A stretch of 64,000 nucleotides of DNA from Mauremys mutica (taxonomy: Eukaryota; Chordata; Testudines; Geoemydidae): NCBI RefSeq assembly GCF_020497125.1, contig NC_059089.1, forward strand, positions 26,805,282 through 26,869,281, read 5' to 3'. Within the stretch, counting starts at the first letter, position 1. Every line of letters begins with the position of its first letter. This document shows positions 1-12,435 of this stretch, in pieces. The translations under genes were made by a program, and so were the position numbers. The notes under the pieces are model-generated. The model was not told where the DNA came from. It ran no database searches and worked only from the letters and a program-made list of their open reading frames with translations.

Positions 1-999
1 TACAACTAGGGACCAACTGCCATTTTTATCAAGCTGGTGATTCATAGGCAACAAAAGAGAAGAAAGCAGCACCTGAGTGTGGGGGGAGCAGCTGCTCATT
101 TGGGGAGCACGGCTACCGTTACGTGGTTCACAATGCCATTGTGACAGTGCAGTTGTTTACCACTGAATGGACCCTAACGTACGCACTCCAATATTTATAG
201 AAACGAACATACAAAAACGCCTCTTCGTCTTTTAGTACTTGTCTGTCTCAGTGACACGAAAGATCTTTAATTGATTTCTGCAGTTTCTCGCCAAAGCACA
301 TTGGTCAAGGTTTTTTGGTGTGTGTGTTTGTTGGGATTTCATTTCTTGCTTTGCAGCAGCTATTAAGGCAAGAATCTCCTCTTGCTGGTTTTAAGAATCT
401 CTTTTCATTGTACCCAACAATAGGGACGATTGCCTATTTAAACTGTTACATGTTCTGAACCCCTCGCAATGAAAACACACAAATCTGTCATCGGTGAGCT
501 AGTGCAGAGAAGACAAAGGAATTCATAACAAGCTGCAGTAATTACAATGCAGAAGATCCGATTTGAGAGGGAAAGTTGTTTTCTCTGAACCTGCTTTCTA
601 CCCCCGGCTCAGCAGGAGAAAGTGCATTTGTGAAGACGATACGGCCTTCTGTATTCATTACTCGGCAGAATCCCAGAGGCACCACTAGTATTTGCCCTCT
701 CCCATTCACACCTCTCCTGCTCCCCCAGGCCTGTAACCTGCTCCTCCCCATCCCAGTCACCCACCCGCTCCAAGGCTTCCACAAATCCCACAGCAGTAAA
801 GCTACTGTCACTCTCCTGTTCCAAGAGACACAGAATTCAGTCTCAGACTGGCCCCTCCTCAGGGGCTGGCAGTGCAGTGGGGCTATTTATATTGTAAGCA
901 CCTCAGGGCAGGGGACACTGCTGTCTGTGCGCTGTGTGGCACTGAGTCACTTGGGGTGAAACAAGGAGGAGCGACTGCTTTTCCCAGACCCAGGAGCCA
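1..999. other. Flanking DNA, nothing recognised
   Basis: No exon, RNA gene or clear repeat was recognised. An open frame on the plus strand at 576-959 and the minus frames over it have no domain and lie in C/T-rich DNA, so I do not regard them as genes. By position this is downstream of NR6A1. Confidence 0.5.
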
Positions 1000-1900
1000 C
1001 AGAGATGGCAATTTCCTGCATTATCCTTTGGGACCTTATTGAAATATCTTTGGGATCCATTGTATTAAATGAAGAGTCATGTCTTACTGTGGGCTGGGAT
1101 TGTATGTAACCTCTTGAGGGAAATGTGACAGATGAGGGACTATACTGAACTATGAGCCAGGCAAGAATGGACTTTTGGAACAAAACGTGTGAAGTGTGGT
1201 TTTCCTGGGGAATCTCTAGGGGGGAAGTGAATGCAAATTCTCCATCTCTGGTTATGCAAAAACCCAGCCTTTGGAAGCCACACCCTGAGAGGTGGGCCAT
1301 TGTCTGCGATCACCTGTTACATGAGGTTAAGATCAAAGGCCCAAGCTATATAAAGGAAAGAAATATTCATGGTTGTTCTGGTTCTGAATTTGGGACAGTT
1401 ATGAACTTGTCACCATGGGGAAAACCCAGTTGTGGGTTTTGTAGAACTGCCATGTACTAGAGCCCAATGCTGGAGTTGGGGTGAACTCTAGGAAGCTCGT
1501 TAGCATAAGAGTGGGTTTGGGTTTTTTGATTGGTTTTAATGTTTTCTCTGTAATGCTTTCACTTTAAGAATAAATGTCCTTGCTTTTACAGAGCTGTGTG
1601 GTAAGCTGCTATAGCTTCTGGAGACAAAGCAAAGTGCAGACGCTGGCCTGCTTAGGTAGTCTGGTTTGCAGGCGTATCAAAGTATAGGCAAGGAAGTGTG
1701 TGGACTGGAAAACCTCGGTTGGGAAAGAGAGGGACGTGGGTCTCTGCCTGAGAGGTGACAGATGGGGAGCCAGGAACTGGGAGCAGGTGCCTTGGTGGTC
1801 CATGAAGGGGAATACAGAGGCAGTTGCCCTGAACCATGAACACCGTGAACATTTCAGCTACTGGCCTCATCACAAGTAGGAAGGGGAGAAGCAGGGCAGA
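1000..1900 (+). mobile_element. LTR-like sequence (solo LTR candidate)
   Basis: This stretch has the layout of a retroviral or retrotransposon LTR. A TATA-like box (CTATATAAAG) lies near 1344-1353, and an AATAAA signal followed by a T/G-rich tract lies near 1569, about 220 bases downstream. I could not fix the TG...CA ends or a target-site duplication, so the limits are approximate. No gag, pol or env reading frame is next to it. It could instead be unrelated DNA with chance signals. Confidence 0.35.
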
Positions 1901-4330
1901 GGTTCAGCATCACATACTTGCGAAGTAAATGTGCCTAAGTCCAGCATTTGACCTTGTTACCATGACCGAGTCCCTTTAAAGGCAAGTGATGAGAAAGAAC
2001 AGGATGGAGGAGGTCAGTAAAAGGAAACACCAGACTCCCAACCGGTGCAGAACAATTCACATTTATTAGTTCAAACAGCTAACACTTGCTAAACATGCCT
2101 TTAACACTTATTGGTCACATTTCCACAGGTAGTCAAGTCACAGAGCAGAGAAGCAGAGCAGAGACAGGTGAGACATGAGCGGCCTGCATGTCGGCCCACC
2201 AGTGGGTGAAGGGCGGGCCCCACGGCACACCAGGAGAAACATTCATTTGGTCATAGTGTAGTGACAAGAGCAAGCTCCTGAGATGGGAAGTGTGACCAGC
2301 CCCCGAGGTGCAGCTGGGATCCATGGGGGAGGAAGGCAGGGACCAGCCATGCTAACCTGTCTAGACTCCAGCTCCGAGCATGTTAAACACAACAGCTAAA
2401 CGCTCACTATTAGTTATGTTGAGGTGACATCCTGCTTCCCTGATTTATGCAAGGGATCATGGGAAAAATGAGTTGTTTTGCTGTGCTTGACTGAATGAAA
2501 ACACATCCCCTGCAGCACATCTGTTGACAGGGCCCATCTCAATGTGAGGGGAAGGCACATTGACTGCAGATATGCCACATGGAACAGGCGAGACAAAGGG
2601 CCAATGCAACAGGGATGGTTTCTGGACTGATTTTCTTCATAAGCTGTAAATGTCTGTAGCACAGAACACGTGCACAAGGACTCTGAGGAAATCCCTGGCT
2701 ACCAACGCATACATGTCATGCATCTGTTCAGTGCCCCATGTGCGGCTCTGTTCTAGGGCTTTCGAGATGCCAGTGACATAGTCAGAGGAAATTCAATTTA
2801 GTTGGTGAAAGCTGCATTTTGCATCACCCGGCTCATGCTTGATGTGTTAAGCCAAACCAGAGGGGGGTGTTGGGCAAGGGCTGCAGGTAGCCCTTGCAAA
2901 GCACAGCAACCAACCTGGAGAGGCCTGGGCACCTTCTGGAGAAAAGTGCAAAGCTTTGGTTTTCTTGGTCTCTTGCTGTCTGAGGACACGTGGTGATTTG
3001 CACCAGTGCAGCTAGCGGGGACTGTGCCTGTGTGCTAGAGGTTTGCACTGGTGCAGTGACATGGCTGGCTGACACCATGGGAAATCCTGAAAGTGGCCTT
3101 GGCCTAAGTGAAACTCACTGAAGTTCCAGCAAAACCTAAGCAGCCCGGTAGGCGTCTCCACCTTGGTGGTGCTTGGAGTTCCAGGTCTGATCAACAGAAT
3201 CACAAAATGTCACCCGAACATTCAAATGCTGCAGCAGCAACTGTTAAAGGACCAATAACCCAACAACTAAATTGAAACAGCAACAAAACCCAAGACATTT
3301 ACACTCCACATTTTTCATCAGAAACATGTAAACAGAAAGAGGAGCAGTATTTTGTTTTTCACACAATCCCTTTGAGATGATGAACAGGATGTCACACAAG
3401 AGGTAGTTTTGTTATGGAAATTGAGTCAATAATGTTATCAACTATTACAAGACATTTTATAAAATGAAAGAAAACAATCACAAAAGGCTTTGCTGAGGAT
3501 GATCGGCATGTGGTTTGGTTTATTGGTTTATTTCTGCCTTTGGTGGCGTTTCCTCCACCCAACCACGTTGCTTCTTTCAGGCACTTGTTAGCGGTCAGTG
3601 CACAGTCAGACTTTTCTCCCAAAGTGAGAGAATAAACCTATCGTAGGCTAACATCTCTGAGCATGGACAGTCCAAGCTCAAGCTTCCAGATACTGACACA
3701 GCAGGCTGCTGACTGGGGATGGCTGCTGACGTCATTCCGCCCGACGGCTTATTTGTATGGACCTCACTGCACAGTGCACAAGCCTGCTGCGCACAAGGTT
3801 TGTGTACAGACCGTGGTGCTGTGCACTAAAAGTTCCCTAGTGTACTTTGACCTACTGCTGTTTCAACCATCAGTAGGGAAAAGTGCACCAGGGACCTTTC
3901 AGTGAGCAGGGGCGGCTAATTAGTGCACAGCAGGATGGTGTTGTAGATTTATACGACGCGTCCATATTGACAAGCCCTGAGATGACCTGGGGTGATTATA
4001 TCAGGGAATAGGGCTGGTTTGGACATTCTCTCAGTACAATTCTCAGCACTTGGAATGCACCTAGTCCCTAGGAGGTCTGCAGTGAGAAAGCCGCACTTTA
4101 CAAAGCGTGTGACAGCAGAGTCCTCAGGGTGCCATCACGGAGCCTGGCACTGTATTTATTACATGTTTAGAATGATGTGTTTGAAGGAGAAAGCACAAGC
4201 CGTTTGTAAAGTGCTTTGAAGAGGGAAATGTAGAAGTGCCCAGTGTTACTACAGTTCTGGGACCTCTGTTCACCCAGCACAGCGTGCCAGGAGCTCTCTG
4301 AGCACCCAGGGCGTTTTCTCAGAACGTGAT
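1901..4330. other. Flanking DNA, no gene seen
   Basis: No coding region was recognised. The only local structure I saw is a short inverted repeat: TTGCACCAGTGCA near 2998-3010 faces TGCACTGGTGCA near 3045-3056. It may be the stub of a small inverted-repeat transposon. Confidence 0.5.
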
Positions 4331-5926
4331 GTTGTCACTAGGGCTCTTGCTTAATTGGTTAACTCACGCGATTAACTCAAAAAGATTAATCATGATTAAT
4401 CGCAGTTTTAAATCGCACTGTTAAACAATAGAAACCCAATTGAAATTTATTACATATTTTGGATTTTTCTACATTTTCATATATATTGTATTCTGTGTTG
4501 TAACTGAAATCAAAGTGCACATTATTTTTGATTACAAGTATTTGCACTGTAAAAATGACAAACGAAATAGTATTTTTCAATTCATCTCATACAAGTACTG
4601 TAGTGCAATCTCTATTGTGAAAGTGCAATTTACAAATGTAGATTTTTTTTTGTTACAAAACTGCACTCAAAAACAAAACAATGTAAAACTTCAGTGCCTA
4701 CAAGTTCACTCAGTCCTACTTCTTGTTCAGCCAACCGCTCAGACAAACAAGTTTTGTTTACATTTACGGGAGATACTGCTGCCCTCTTATTTACAATGTC
4801 ACTGGAGGGTGAGAACAGGCATTCACATGGCACTTTTGTAGCCAGCTAAACATTCATATGGCCCTTCATGCTTCAGCCACCATTCCAGAGGACATGCTTC
4901 CATGCTGATGATGCTCATTAAAAAAAAAAGTGTTAATTAAATTTGTGACTGAACTCCTTGGGGGAGAATTGTACATCTCCTGCTCTGTTTTACCTGCATT
5001 CTGTCATATGTTTCATGTTATAATAGTCTTGGATGATGACCCAGCACAAGTTCATTTTAAGAACACTTTCACAGAAGACTTGACAAAACGCAGAGAAGGT
5101 ACCAATGTGAGATTTCTAAAGATAGCTACAGCACTCAACCCAATGTTTAAGAATCTGAAGTGCCTTCCAAAATCTGAGAGGGGCAAGATGTGGAGCATGC
5201 TTTCAGAAATCTTAAGAGCAACATTCTGATGTGGAAACTACAGAATCCGAACCACCAAAAAAGAAAATCAACCTTCTGCTGGTGGCATCTGACTCAGATG
5301 ATGAAAATGAACATGCATCGGTCCACACTGCTTTGGACTGTTATCGAGCAGACCTTTCACCAGCATGGACGCATGTCCCCTGGAATGGTGGTTGAAGCAG
5401 GAAGGGAAACATGAATCTTTAGCACATCTGGCATATAAATATCTTGCAACGCCAGCTGCAACAGTGCCATGAGAACGCCTGTTCTCACTGTCAGGTGACA
5501 TTGGAAACAAGAAGCAGGCAGCGTTCTCCTGCAAATGTAACCACACTTGTTTGTCTGAGTGATTGGCTGAACAAGAAGTAGGACTGAGTGGACTTGTAGG
5601 CTCTAAAGTTTTATATTGTTTTATTTTTGAATGCAGTTTTTTGGGTACATAATTCTAAATTTTTAAGTTCATCTTTTATGATAAAAAACTGCACTACAGT
5701 ACTTGTTTTAGGTGAATTGAAAAATACTATTTTTTAATTTTTTTACAGTGCAAATATTTGTAATGAAAAATTATCAAGTGAGCACTGTATACTTTATATT
5801 CTGTGTTGTAAATGAAATCAATATATTTTCAAATGTAGAAAACATCCAAAAATATTTAAATGTTACTCTATTATTAACAGTGTTCGCAATTAATTTTTTT
5901 AATCGCTTAACAGCCCTAGGTGTCAC
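4331..5926 (+). mobile_element. hAT DNA transposon, decayed, with long inverted arms
   Basis: The element is 4339-5918. Its termini TAGGGCT and AGCCCTA are inverted repeats. The flanks are an 8-bp target-site duplication, GTTGTCAC at 4331-4338 and GGTGTCAC at 5919-5926 (7 of 8 match), the length typical of hAT elements. Similarity between the arms goes far beyond the tips. Roughly 4339-4835, read on the minus strand, parallels about 5465-5918 read on the plus strand, including shared tracts such as TTGTTTGTCTGAG and GAACAAGAAGTAGGACTGAG. The left arm is therefore an inverted copy of the element's 3' end. A degenerate transposase lies between the arms on the plus strand. Confidence 0.85.
4930..5600 (+). 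pseudogene. hAT-family (ZBED-like) transposase remnant
   Basis: This is the remnant of the enzyme that would have cut and pasted the surrounding hAT element. Open stretches in more than one plus frame carry hAT-like segments. One (4930-5229) includes KIATALNPMFKNLKCLPKSE, like the LDPRFK-type motif ahead of the catalytic glutamate in hAT transposases. Near 5470-5585 a segment resembling the C-terminal dimerisation domain reads SPANVTTLVCLSDWLNKK and then stops. Frame changes near 5200-5270 and 5470-5500 and the loss of the N-terminal zinc-finger and catalytic core make it non-functional. A second, inverted copy of the C-terminal part lies in the left arm (4640-4833, minus strand, with NVNKTCLSERLAEQEVGLSE). 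Confidence 0.75.
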
Positions 5927-7420
5927 ATTAAAGATACCCATCAAGATTGGCAGAGGGCACTGTTGGGTACTCTGTGGTGGGGGAGGGCAGGGCATTTCTA
6001 TATTTTATTATTTTTGTTAAGTTTAGTGAAGCCTTAATGGGGGGAGGAGGAAGCGGGATGGTATTACAGGCCACCTCCAGGCCATCCCATGATTTCCTCT
6101 GCAGTTTGCAACCATCTTGGACATTTTCTCCTGCCAACACATCAGTATTCTCTCACCAGTTTGCCCTGACAGACTGACATCGCTAATGATTATAATCCAC
6201 GCAGTCACAGCATCTGACCTGATGTAACTCAAGGTGTCTTCATACAGATTTGCAATAGCTCAGAACAGGCAATGTGGATCTGAAGGAAACTGTTACTTGT
6301 TGTTCCTGACTGTGCACAAGCCACTGATGTAAAAACTCCCCACAAACAAAGCCAGATTTTTCTTCCTAAAATCCAGATGTGGAGACGCTTACTCAGATCA
6401 TAATGGGCTTCCAAACAGGCCATGAAAGAAGCTACTGTTGCAACATCAAGATTAGGGTTTCAGTGGGTCACATTTAAATACATATCCCTGAGCTTCTGTG
6501 CACGTCGCAAGCAACGCATTGAGAACCCAAAGAAACGCCACAGCTTGACGCTGACATCTTATGTATTGTCATCTTTGATTTACACATCATCTAAAACTTA
6601 CAAATTAGCTTCATACTTAAACTACTTCCCCAAGTTCCCCCCTTCTCCTGCCTTTGATGTGGCAGGGATGATTGCCGCTTCTTATCCTGAGAAATACAGA
6701 AATAACATCGTCACAGACACCGAGCTTCATAGCTTCAAATCAAAACCAAGGAAGAACCACCAACGGTGATAGCACATTCACAGGAGGGATTTTTGTTGTT
6801 GTTTTCCTTTTTAAAAGTATTAAAGATAAAAGAAATTCAAGTTTTTTAAAAAAAGATTGGTTTGAAGGACTGAACTTTTAAAACCAATAAGCAGAAATGA
6901 CTTCATCACTGCTTTGTGCAGAAGTCTGAAGAGTTTGTTCATACCAGCACACAGATCCTGTAATGCAGCAACATAATGGAGTATGAGACATACAGGGCAG
7001 ACAACAAGCAAGACCTGAAGCAGTCTCCAATCTACCTACTCAGGAGAAGGAAAAATCCCGTTTCCTGTGAACCTTCTCATTTACTTTAGCAGGTTCTCTG
7101 GGTCAGCCCTGTGCATAAGAGTCCCGCCCTGTGCTCAGGCACACACATATTCAGTAGGGACACAGGAACAGATCAGGCAGAGTTAACCCCCCAGCCCTTT
7201 GCCCACTTCTTGACCTGAGTCTCTCTGAGGGGTTACATCCAACACCTCAATTTTGCAGCCGTGTTTGCACTTCTGGGCTCCAACAAGAAGCAAAAGCACC
7301 ACAACATTGGGAAGAGGCTTCCCTGGGGCACTGAGCTGGCTGGAAGCAAGAAGTGAATCTTGCCAGAGTCCAGCCCAATTTTGCAGATTCAAGAGTGGCC
7401 AACAAATATCTGAACTGACA
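5927..7420. other. Flanking DNA, nothing recognised
   Basis: No exon, RNA gene or complete repeat was seen. A 115-residue open frame at 6422-6769 (plus) has no recognisable domain or splice context. Confidence 0.45.
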
Positions 7421-7514
7421 AACCTGACACAGTATCAGAGGGGGAGCCGTGTTAGTCTGGTTCTGTAGAAGCAGCAAAGAATCCTGTGGCACCTTATAGA
7501 CTAACCTGACACAG
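7421..7514 (+). mobile_element. Turtle-type SINE, 70-bp head-only copy with perfect TSD
   Basis: The insert 7433-7502 carries the hallmark AGCCGTGTTAGTCTGG and GTGGCACCTTATAGACTAAC segments of the tRNA-derived SINE common in cryptodire turtles. It is bounded by a perfect 12-bp direct repeat, AACCTGACACAG, at 7421-7432 and 7503-7514. This marks a genuine retroposition of a unit of only about 70 bp. The family's usual 3' part (compare the copy at 57759-57865) is absent. Confidence 0.8.
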
Positions 7515-10500
7515 AAGGGCCATTTTCATTTCCATGATGAGGGTCTTCAGTACTCAGCTTGTAAACTGCCATATATACACAGCAACACTGAGCACTTAAC
7601 CCACAAGAGCCGCATCTGGAAAAGACCTTTTAATTGATAAGTTTTCAAAAGGTGTGGTCTGCTCTTTGGTCTTTATGCCTATGCAACAATGGATAAGAAA
7701 GTTCAGTAACTGAAGACATGGGAAAGTGGACAGCTACACTAACCACTGAAAAGCAGGCGTTACTCTACAGCATTGTCTAAAGGCTTTAGGAGTGAGATGG
7801 AAAGGGTTAAAGCAGCCAAGATAGTAACATTCAAAGGGTGGTAACTGTGCATGTGAAATTAATATTTGTAATAAAGACTTCAGCTTCTTCCTAACACATG
7901 GTACCTACTAGGGGTTCGTGTTTCATACATGCAGGCGGTTGGGCACAGCTTAGGAAGAGGCATTTCATCTCTTCACACAGTGTGTGCACTGTTGGGGTTG
8001 CACGGGGAGCTTCCCTGAATGTCCTGTGTTTTGTAATGGCCCATGGAAGGTTCGTGTCTTCCCCACAGACAATGCAATACACAAACCCGACAAGCAGCAG
8101 GAAATGAGAGCAGGACAATGCTGTGCTTTGCTGCCTATGCCCCAACCGGAGAAACGAGCCTCTCTGAGGCACAGACAGTTGGAGATGTCAGTGGTGCTCG
8201 AGGAACGTTTAGTGTCACACCAACGGACAGAGAACGGAATGTGTTCTACATGGCTGTAAGCAGAGGTAACACGGGGGGAGGGTCATGGAGGGTCACCTGC
8301 TTCCCCCTTCCCCCCTCCGATTTGCTGCTTGGCTTGGACTGAGCATGCTCAGTAACACTGCTGAAGCTGCTGCCCTCACTCTGCGCCACCCCCCGCTCAC
8401 CCCCCACTATCGGCAGCCATAGGGTCATCTCTGGTTGTAAGTTTGCCTCCTTGTATTAGTGCTGCTGAGTGTAAACCTGATAGGCCCCTCCCCCTTGGGG
8501 AGAACCTAAAGTCCATGGTGTTTATGAAACTAACAATGTATAGATATAACTAGCTTTGAGCTTCTTGCTGGCATGACACACTTGGCTTGTGAGTTATGTC
8601 CCCTTCTAGTTGCTGGTCCCCACAAAGGATAAAAGCCTACTACTGCTAAAGCTAATGAAGTAAAAATTTACTCTTTCAGCTCAAGTTGTGCTTCTATGGC
8701 CTTATTCACAGCCCTGAGGGCCAATGGAAAGATTCCAACTGACTTCAGTGGGCTTTTAATCATGGCCTGTGGTGCCAGGTCATTGGCATTTCAGTCCAGT
8801 ACCTTCAGCACTGAAAGCAGTGGCCTTGCCACTTGAGCTGACAGAGTAACACCATTCCCTGGAGCAGATTACAATTTTAAACGTGTTCATTTGTGAACTG
8901 AGTCCCTCTGAATATGTGAGCATATGCACTTCAAATTAATATCCAAAAATCTGTTTGGATTAAAAACTCTTCAGATTTACATTTGCACAAATACTATGAA
9001 GGAAAGGATGGGGTCAATTGAGTTATCTTTCAAACCGGAGATAAATATTGACTTGTCTTGGCAGAAAATTCCACCAAAAATTATTATTGTTGATTGAGTC
9101 TTCTGTGACAGAAGGCCAGATAAGCAACAGCAGATACCAAAGATAATGAACATCCCCACCCAACTAGCATTTAACACAAATAAAATATGGTTCCCTGTAA
9201 ACCGAATGTTATGTGAAGATCTGGACAAACAATTCCAACTTTTGTAGGATGTCCTTCAAACCAAATTCACAAGTACATCTAGTGACTGACCTAATGTCGC
9301 TACATTTCTAGCTACATTCCTATCTTCTCATCATAATACCTGAGTTTGCAATGCAACACATTCACTTTACCCTGTTTAAAAAACACAAGTCATTAGAGGA
9401 CTTGGTGCAGAAGACATTAATGACTGTCCAGCGAGTTAGGTTCTGGTTCGGTATGTTAGTCTCATTCTTGCTTGTGAATTTAACACAGTTTTTATGCTCA
9501 CTGCGATACAAGGGGGTTTGTTAACGGATACTGCTGCCAATCAACATTTATCAAAATGGTCTACACAGTTGCAAGTAGTAGCACATCCCCCCTTACCCCC
9601 ATCAAGTTTATTAAACATTTGCTTGCGCAGCATTTTCCTGGGGAGTCAATTCATTTTGGACAGAGTACAAAATAGATGTTTTTGTCAGGTATTTGGCAAA
9701 AACCAGTTTTCTAATTTTAGCATAGAGATCTTCTAATTAAAACAAACCCTTATTCATCTAATAACTGTGGAATAAGATTACTTCTGTGCAGTTAAATTAT
9801 TCCTGAAATGTGTAAGCAAGCCAGAAGATAACCCGTAATACAAGTATCATGTGGAATTATTTGAAAATGAAAGTTAAAGCTGGCAATACTTCCTAACTTA
9901 GAAACAAACATACACTAAAATCTTCCCATGTATACTTGAGGTATATACTGTATGCAGAAGGCTTTCCTGAGAAATATGTGCTTGTCTCATTTTATAAACA
10001 GAAAGCAAATGAGATTCATGAAACTAACTTTGGATTCGTCAAGCGATATAAAAGTGGACTTCTGCTGATCCCAGCAGCTGTTACCCGTAACATCTTATTT
10101 TAGGAAAGTGTATCTCAGCAGCTAGTGGACTACCTAAAGCAAGGAAAAAAAATCAAGTGGGAAGATTCACAAAGCAGAATTAAAGACAGCAGCACTGCCT
10201 TTGGTCTACATGGTTAGTCAACAGCTTGTCTCTGCTGAGATGGTTTTGGATGGAGTAGTCTTCATCTCTTGCAGGCAGGACCCATTTGCACTCACTGTAC
10301 AGAGTAACTGTTGACTAACCTAGAGATGTGCCAAGCTAGCAAGTTCCAATGGCTGTTGGGCTGCTATTACACTAGTCTGTAGGTAGCATTTGGGGTTGGA
10401 CTGAATGATATGCTGCTGCTGTTCACTCAATTCATTTCTACCCACTAGCAGGTACAGTACTTCAGCAGAGAGCAGGTGCTTGTTCAGAAGGAAAGACTGC

Positions 10501-11599
10501 TTCTCCTGACCACATATTTAATTTGTGCCATACACTATAATGTGTCATGACTGGACAGAGGATGGCAAGGATAGTTCCTCCCACCCCGGAAGAGAAGTTG
10601 TTTCCTGAAGAACTCAAGGTAGTTTAAAAATAGCAGGTTCTTTAACATTCAAAAGTGTCTCAATCAGCCTAATGTAACCACTCAAAACAACAGATTCACA
10701 ACTAAGGGTCCCAGCAGAAAATTCAGCAAAGGCAACATGGCTGCCTGTTAGAATGAGTGAGATTTCATAAATATTTGAATGATGGAAACAGGGAAAGAAA
10801 CTCTTCCCCAGCTAGCAATCATGTGGATACAGGAAGCCATGGAGGACACTGAGGCTTAATGGACAGTAATACATGTTAAACAGCTGAACAGCAGCAATTC
10901 AAGTATTTTTGGTGTAATGAAAGTGACTGAAGTTATGGGTGGAACATCTAAATTCTGGGAGATTTAGAAGTAATATACATGAATTGTACTAAGAGCCAGG
11001 TTTTCCTACTACACTCCCCTCCAAGCAGTAAAATGGTACATGCAGGACTTGGTTTATACCCATATGTTCTCCAAGGTTCAACAGACACCCAATAGCAGAG
11101 GATACTGAAATCTCTTATCAGAAGTCACATTCATTTTATCCACAGGAGGGACAGAAGCTGCTAGGTTTGAAGTGTTCGCTGATGTGAATTACTTGTAACT
11201 ACTGTAGTAGGAAATCCTCTTCACTGGAGTGATTTAAAAACTAGGCCAGATCTAGCCATGGAGAACACATATTGCCCTGGCTTCTTAGAATCACAAACTG
11301 GAAAAGCATTCTAAGAGAGAGCATTTAGCCAATAATTAAATTATTTGCAGTCTGCCTGGCTTATTTCTGCCTCCCCCATTCAAAGCCTGTTATTAATTAC
11401 AACGACACAATTCCAGTTTGGTAGGAGAGTCGTGAGGGAATAATCATGCATCAGTTGGAGAGAGAGAGAACAAATTCTACATAGCCCAGGGAAGGGGAAT
11501 ATGGGCTGAGGGCCTTTCTAAGCCTTGGAATGCTGCAATTCTCGTGACAGAATTTCAGGGGGACTCAATTTACATCATGAGAGCTGCATTTGAAAACCG
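7515..11599. other. Flanking DNA, no gene seen
   Basis: No coding exon was recognised. The C-rich tract at about 8265-8400 looks like part of an old interspersed repeat but could not be assigned. An AATAAA hexamer on the minus strand at 9607-9612 is a possible but unsupported distal polyadenylation signal for NR6A1. Confidence 0.4.
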
Positions 11600-12070
11600 A
11601 TGAAGACTTTTTTGTGGTCAACTAGCTAAACTATATTTCTCCCTGTGATACCAGAGAAACTCCATTTTGAAATCCCTAGATTCCTGGCTTCTATTCTGAA
11701 TAAGCAAGAGTCACTCCACCACTGGCTGACAGCTGCAGGTCACGTAGCACTAGGAATTGGCAGGAAAAAGAAGGTAGTAAACAACAAATGACAAATCATA
11801 ACACTGAGGTAACTAACAGTCAAATGGAATGACTGACGTGTGACCGTTAGCAAAGTAGGGTATAAAAGTCAGCAGCAGTTGACAGTTGAGAGGTTGAGAA
11901 GACAGCTGAGCAGAGAAGGCAGAGGAAGGCATGAAAGAGGTGAGGGTGAGATGAAGGAGAAGCAGCAGTAAGCAGTGGGAGAAGAGAAGGATGCAGCAGA
12001 GGAGTGGGAGAGAGAAAGAAAACAGGAAAAGATACTGTGCCGTCAGCTGCGTAAGTTTGTCAGACAGAGT
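11600..12070 (+). mobile_element. LTR-like sequence, left half, split by DIRS element
   Basis: A TATA-like box (GGTATAAAAG) at about 11859-11868 is followed by purine-rich sequence with repeated GAGAAG and GCAGAG motifs, then abruptly by the DIRS element. The matching right half with an AATAAA signal is at 18320-18740. The outer ends and a target duplication were not resolved, so calling this an LTR is inference. Confidence 0.35.
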
Positions 12071-12281
12071 AAAAGACGGTTACTCACCTGTAGTAACTGG
12101 TGTTCTTCGAGATGTGTTGCTCCTATCCATTCCATGTAGGTGTGCGCGCCGCGCGTGCACGGCTCTCCGGAACATTTTTACCCTAGCAACTCCGGCGGGC
12201 CGGCTGGCGCCCCCTGGAGTGGCGCCGTCATGGCGCCCCTTATACACCTCAGCCGGCCCGTCCGCTCCTCAGTTCCTTCTT
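12071..12281 (-). repeat. DIRS terminal inverted repeat, left copy
   Basis: From about 12111 to 12281 this is a near-perfect inverted copy of 18139-18309, including GCTCTCCGGAACATTTTTAC and GGCGGGCCGGCTGGCG. The outermost about 65 bases (12071-12136) are instead matched in inverted orientation by 12318-12381 within the internal complementary region. Confidence 0.9.
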
Positions 12282-12317
12282 GCCGGCTATTCCGACAGTG
12301 GGGAAGGAGGGCGGGTC

Positions 12318-12420
12318 TGGAATGGATAGGAGCAACACATCTCGAAGAACACCAGTTACTACAGGTGAGTAACCGTCTTTTCTTCTTCGAGTGATTGCTC
12401 CTATGCATTCCATGTAGGTG
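12318..12420 (-). repeat. DIRS internal complementary region (joined-ends sequence)
   Basis: Two abutting blocks are seen. 12318-12381 is the reverse complement of the left end (12071-12136; shared GACGGTTACTCACCTGTAGT on the minus strand). 12378-12420 is the reverse complement of the right end (about 18277-18319; shared GATTGCTCCTATGCATTCCA). Across the junction it reads as right tip joined to left tip, as expected for the DIRS region thought to template completion of both termini. The two tips share a short run of A at the junction. Confidence 0.9.
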
Positions 12421-12435
12421 ATTCCCAAGCCTTAC

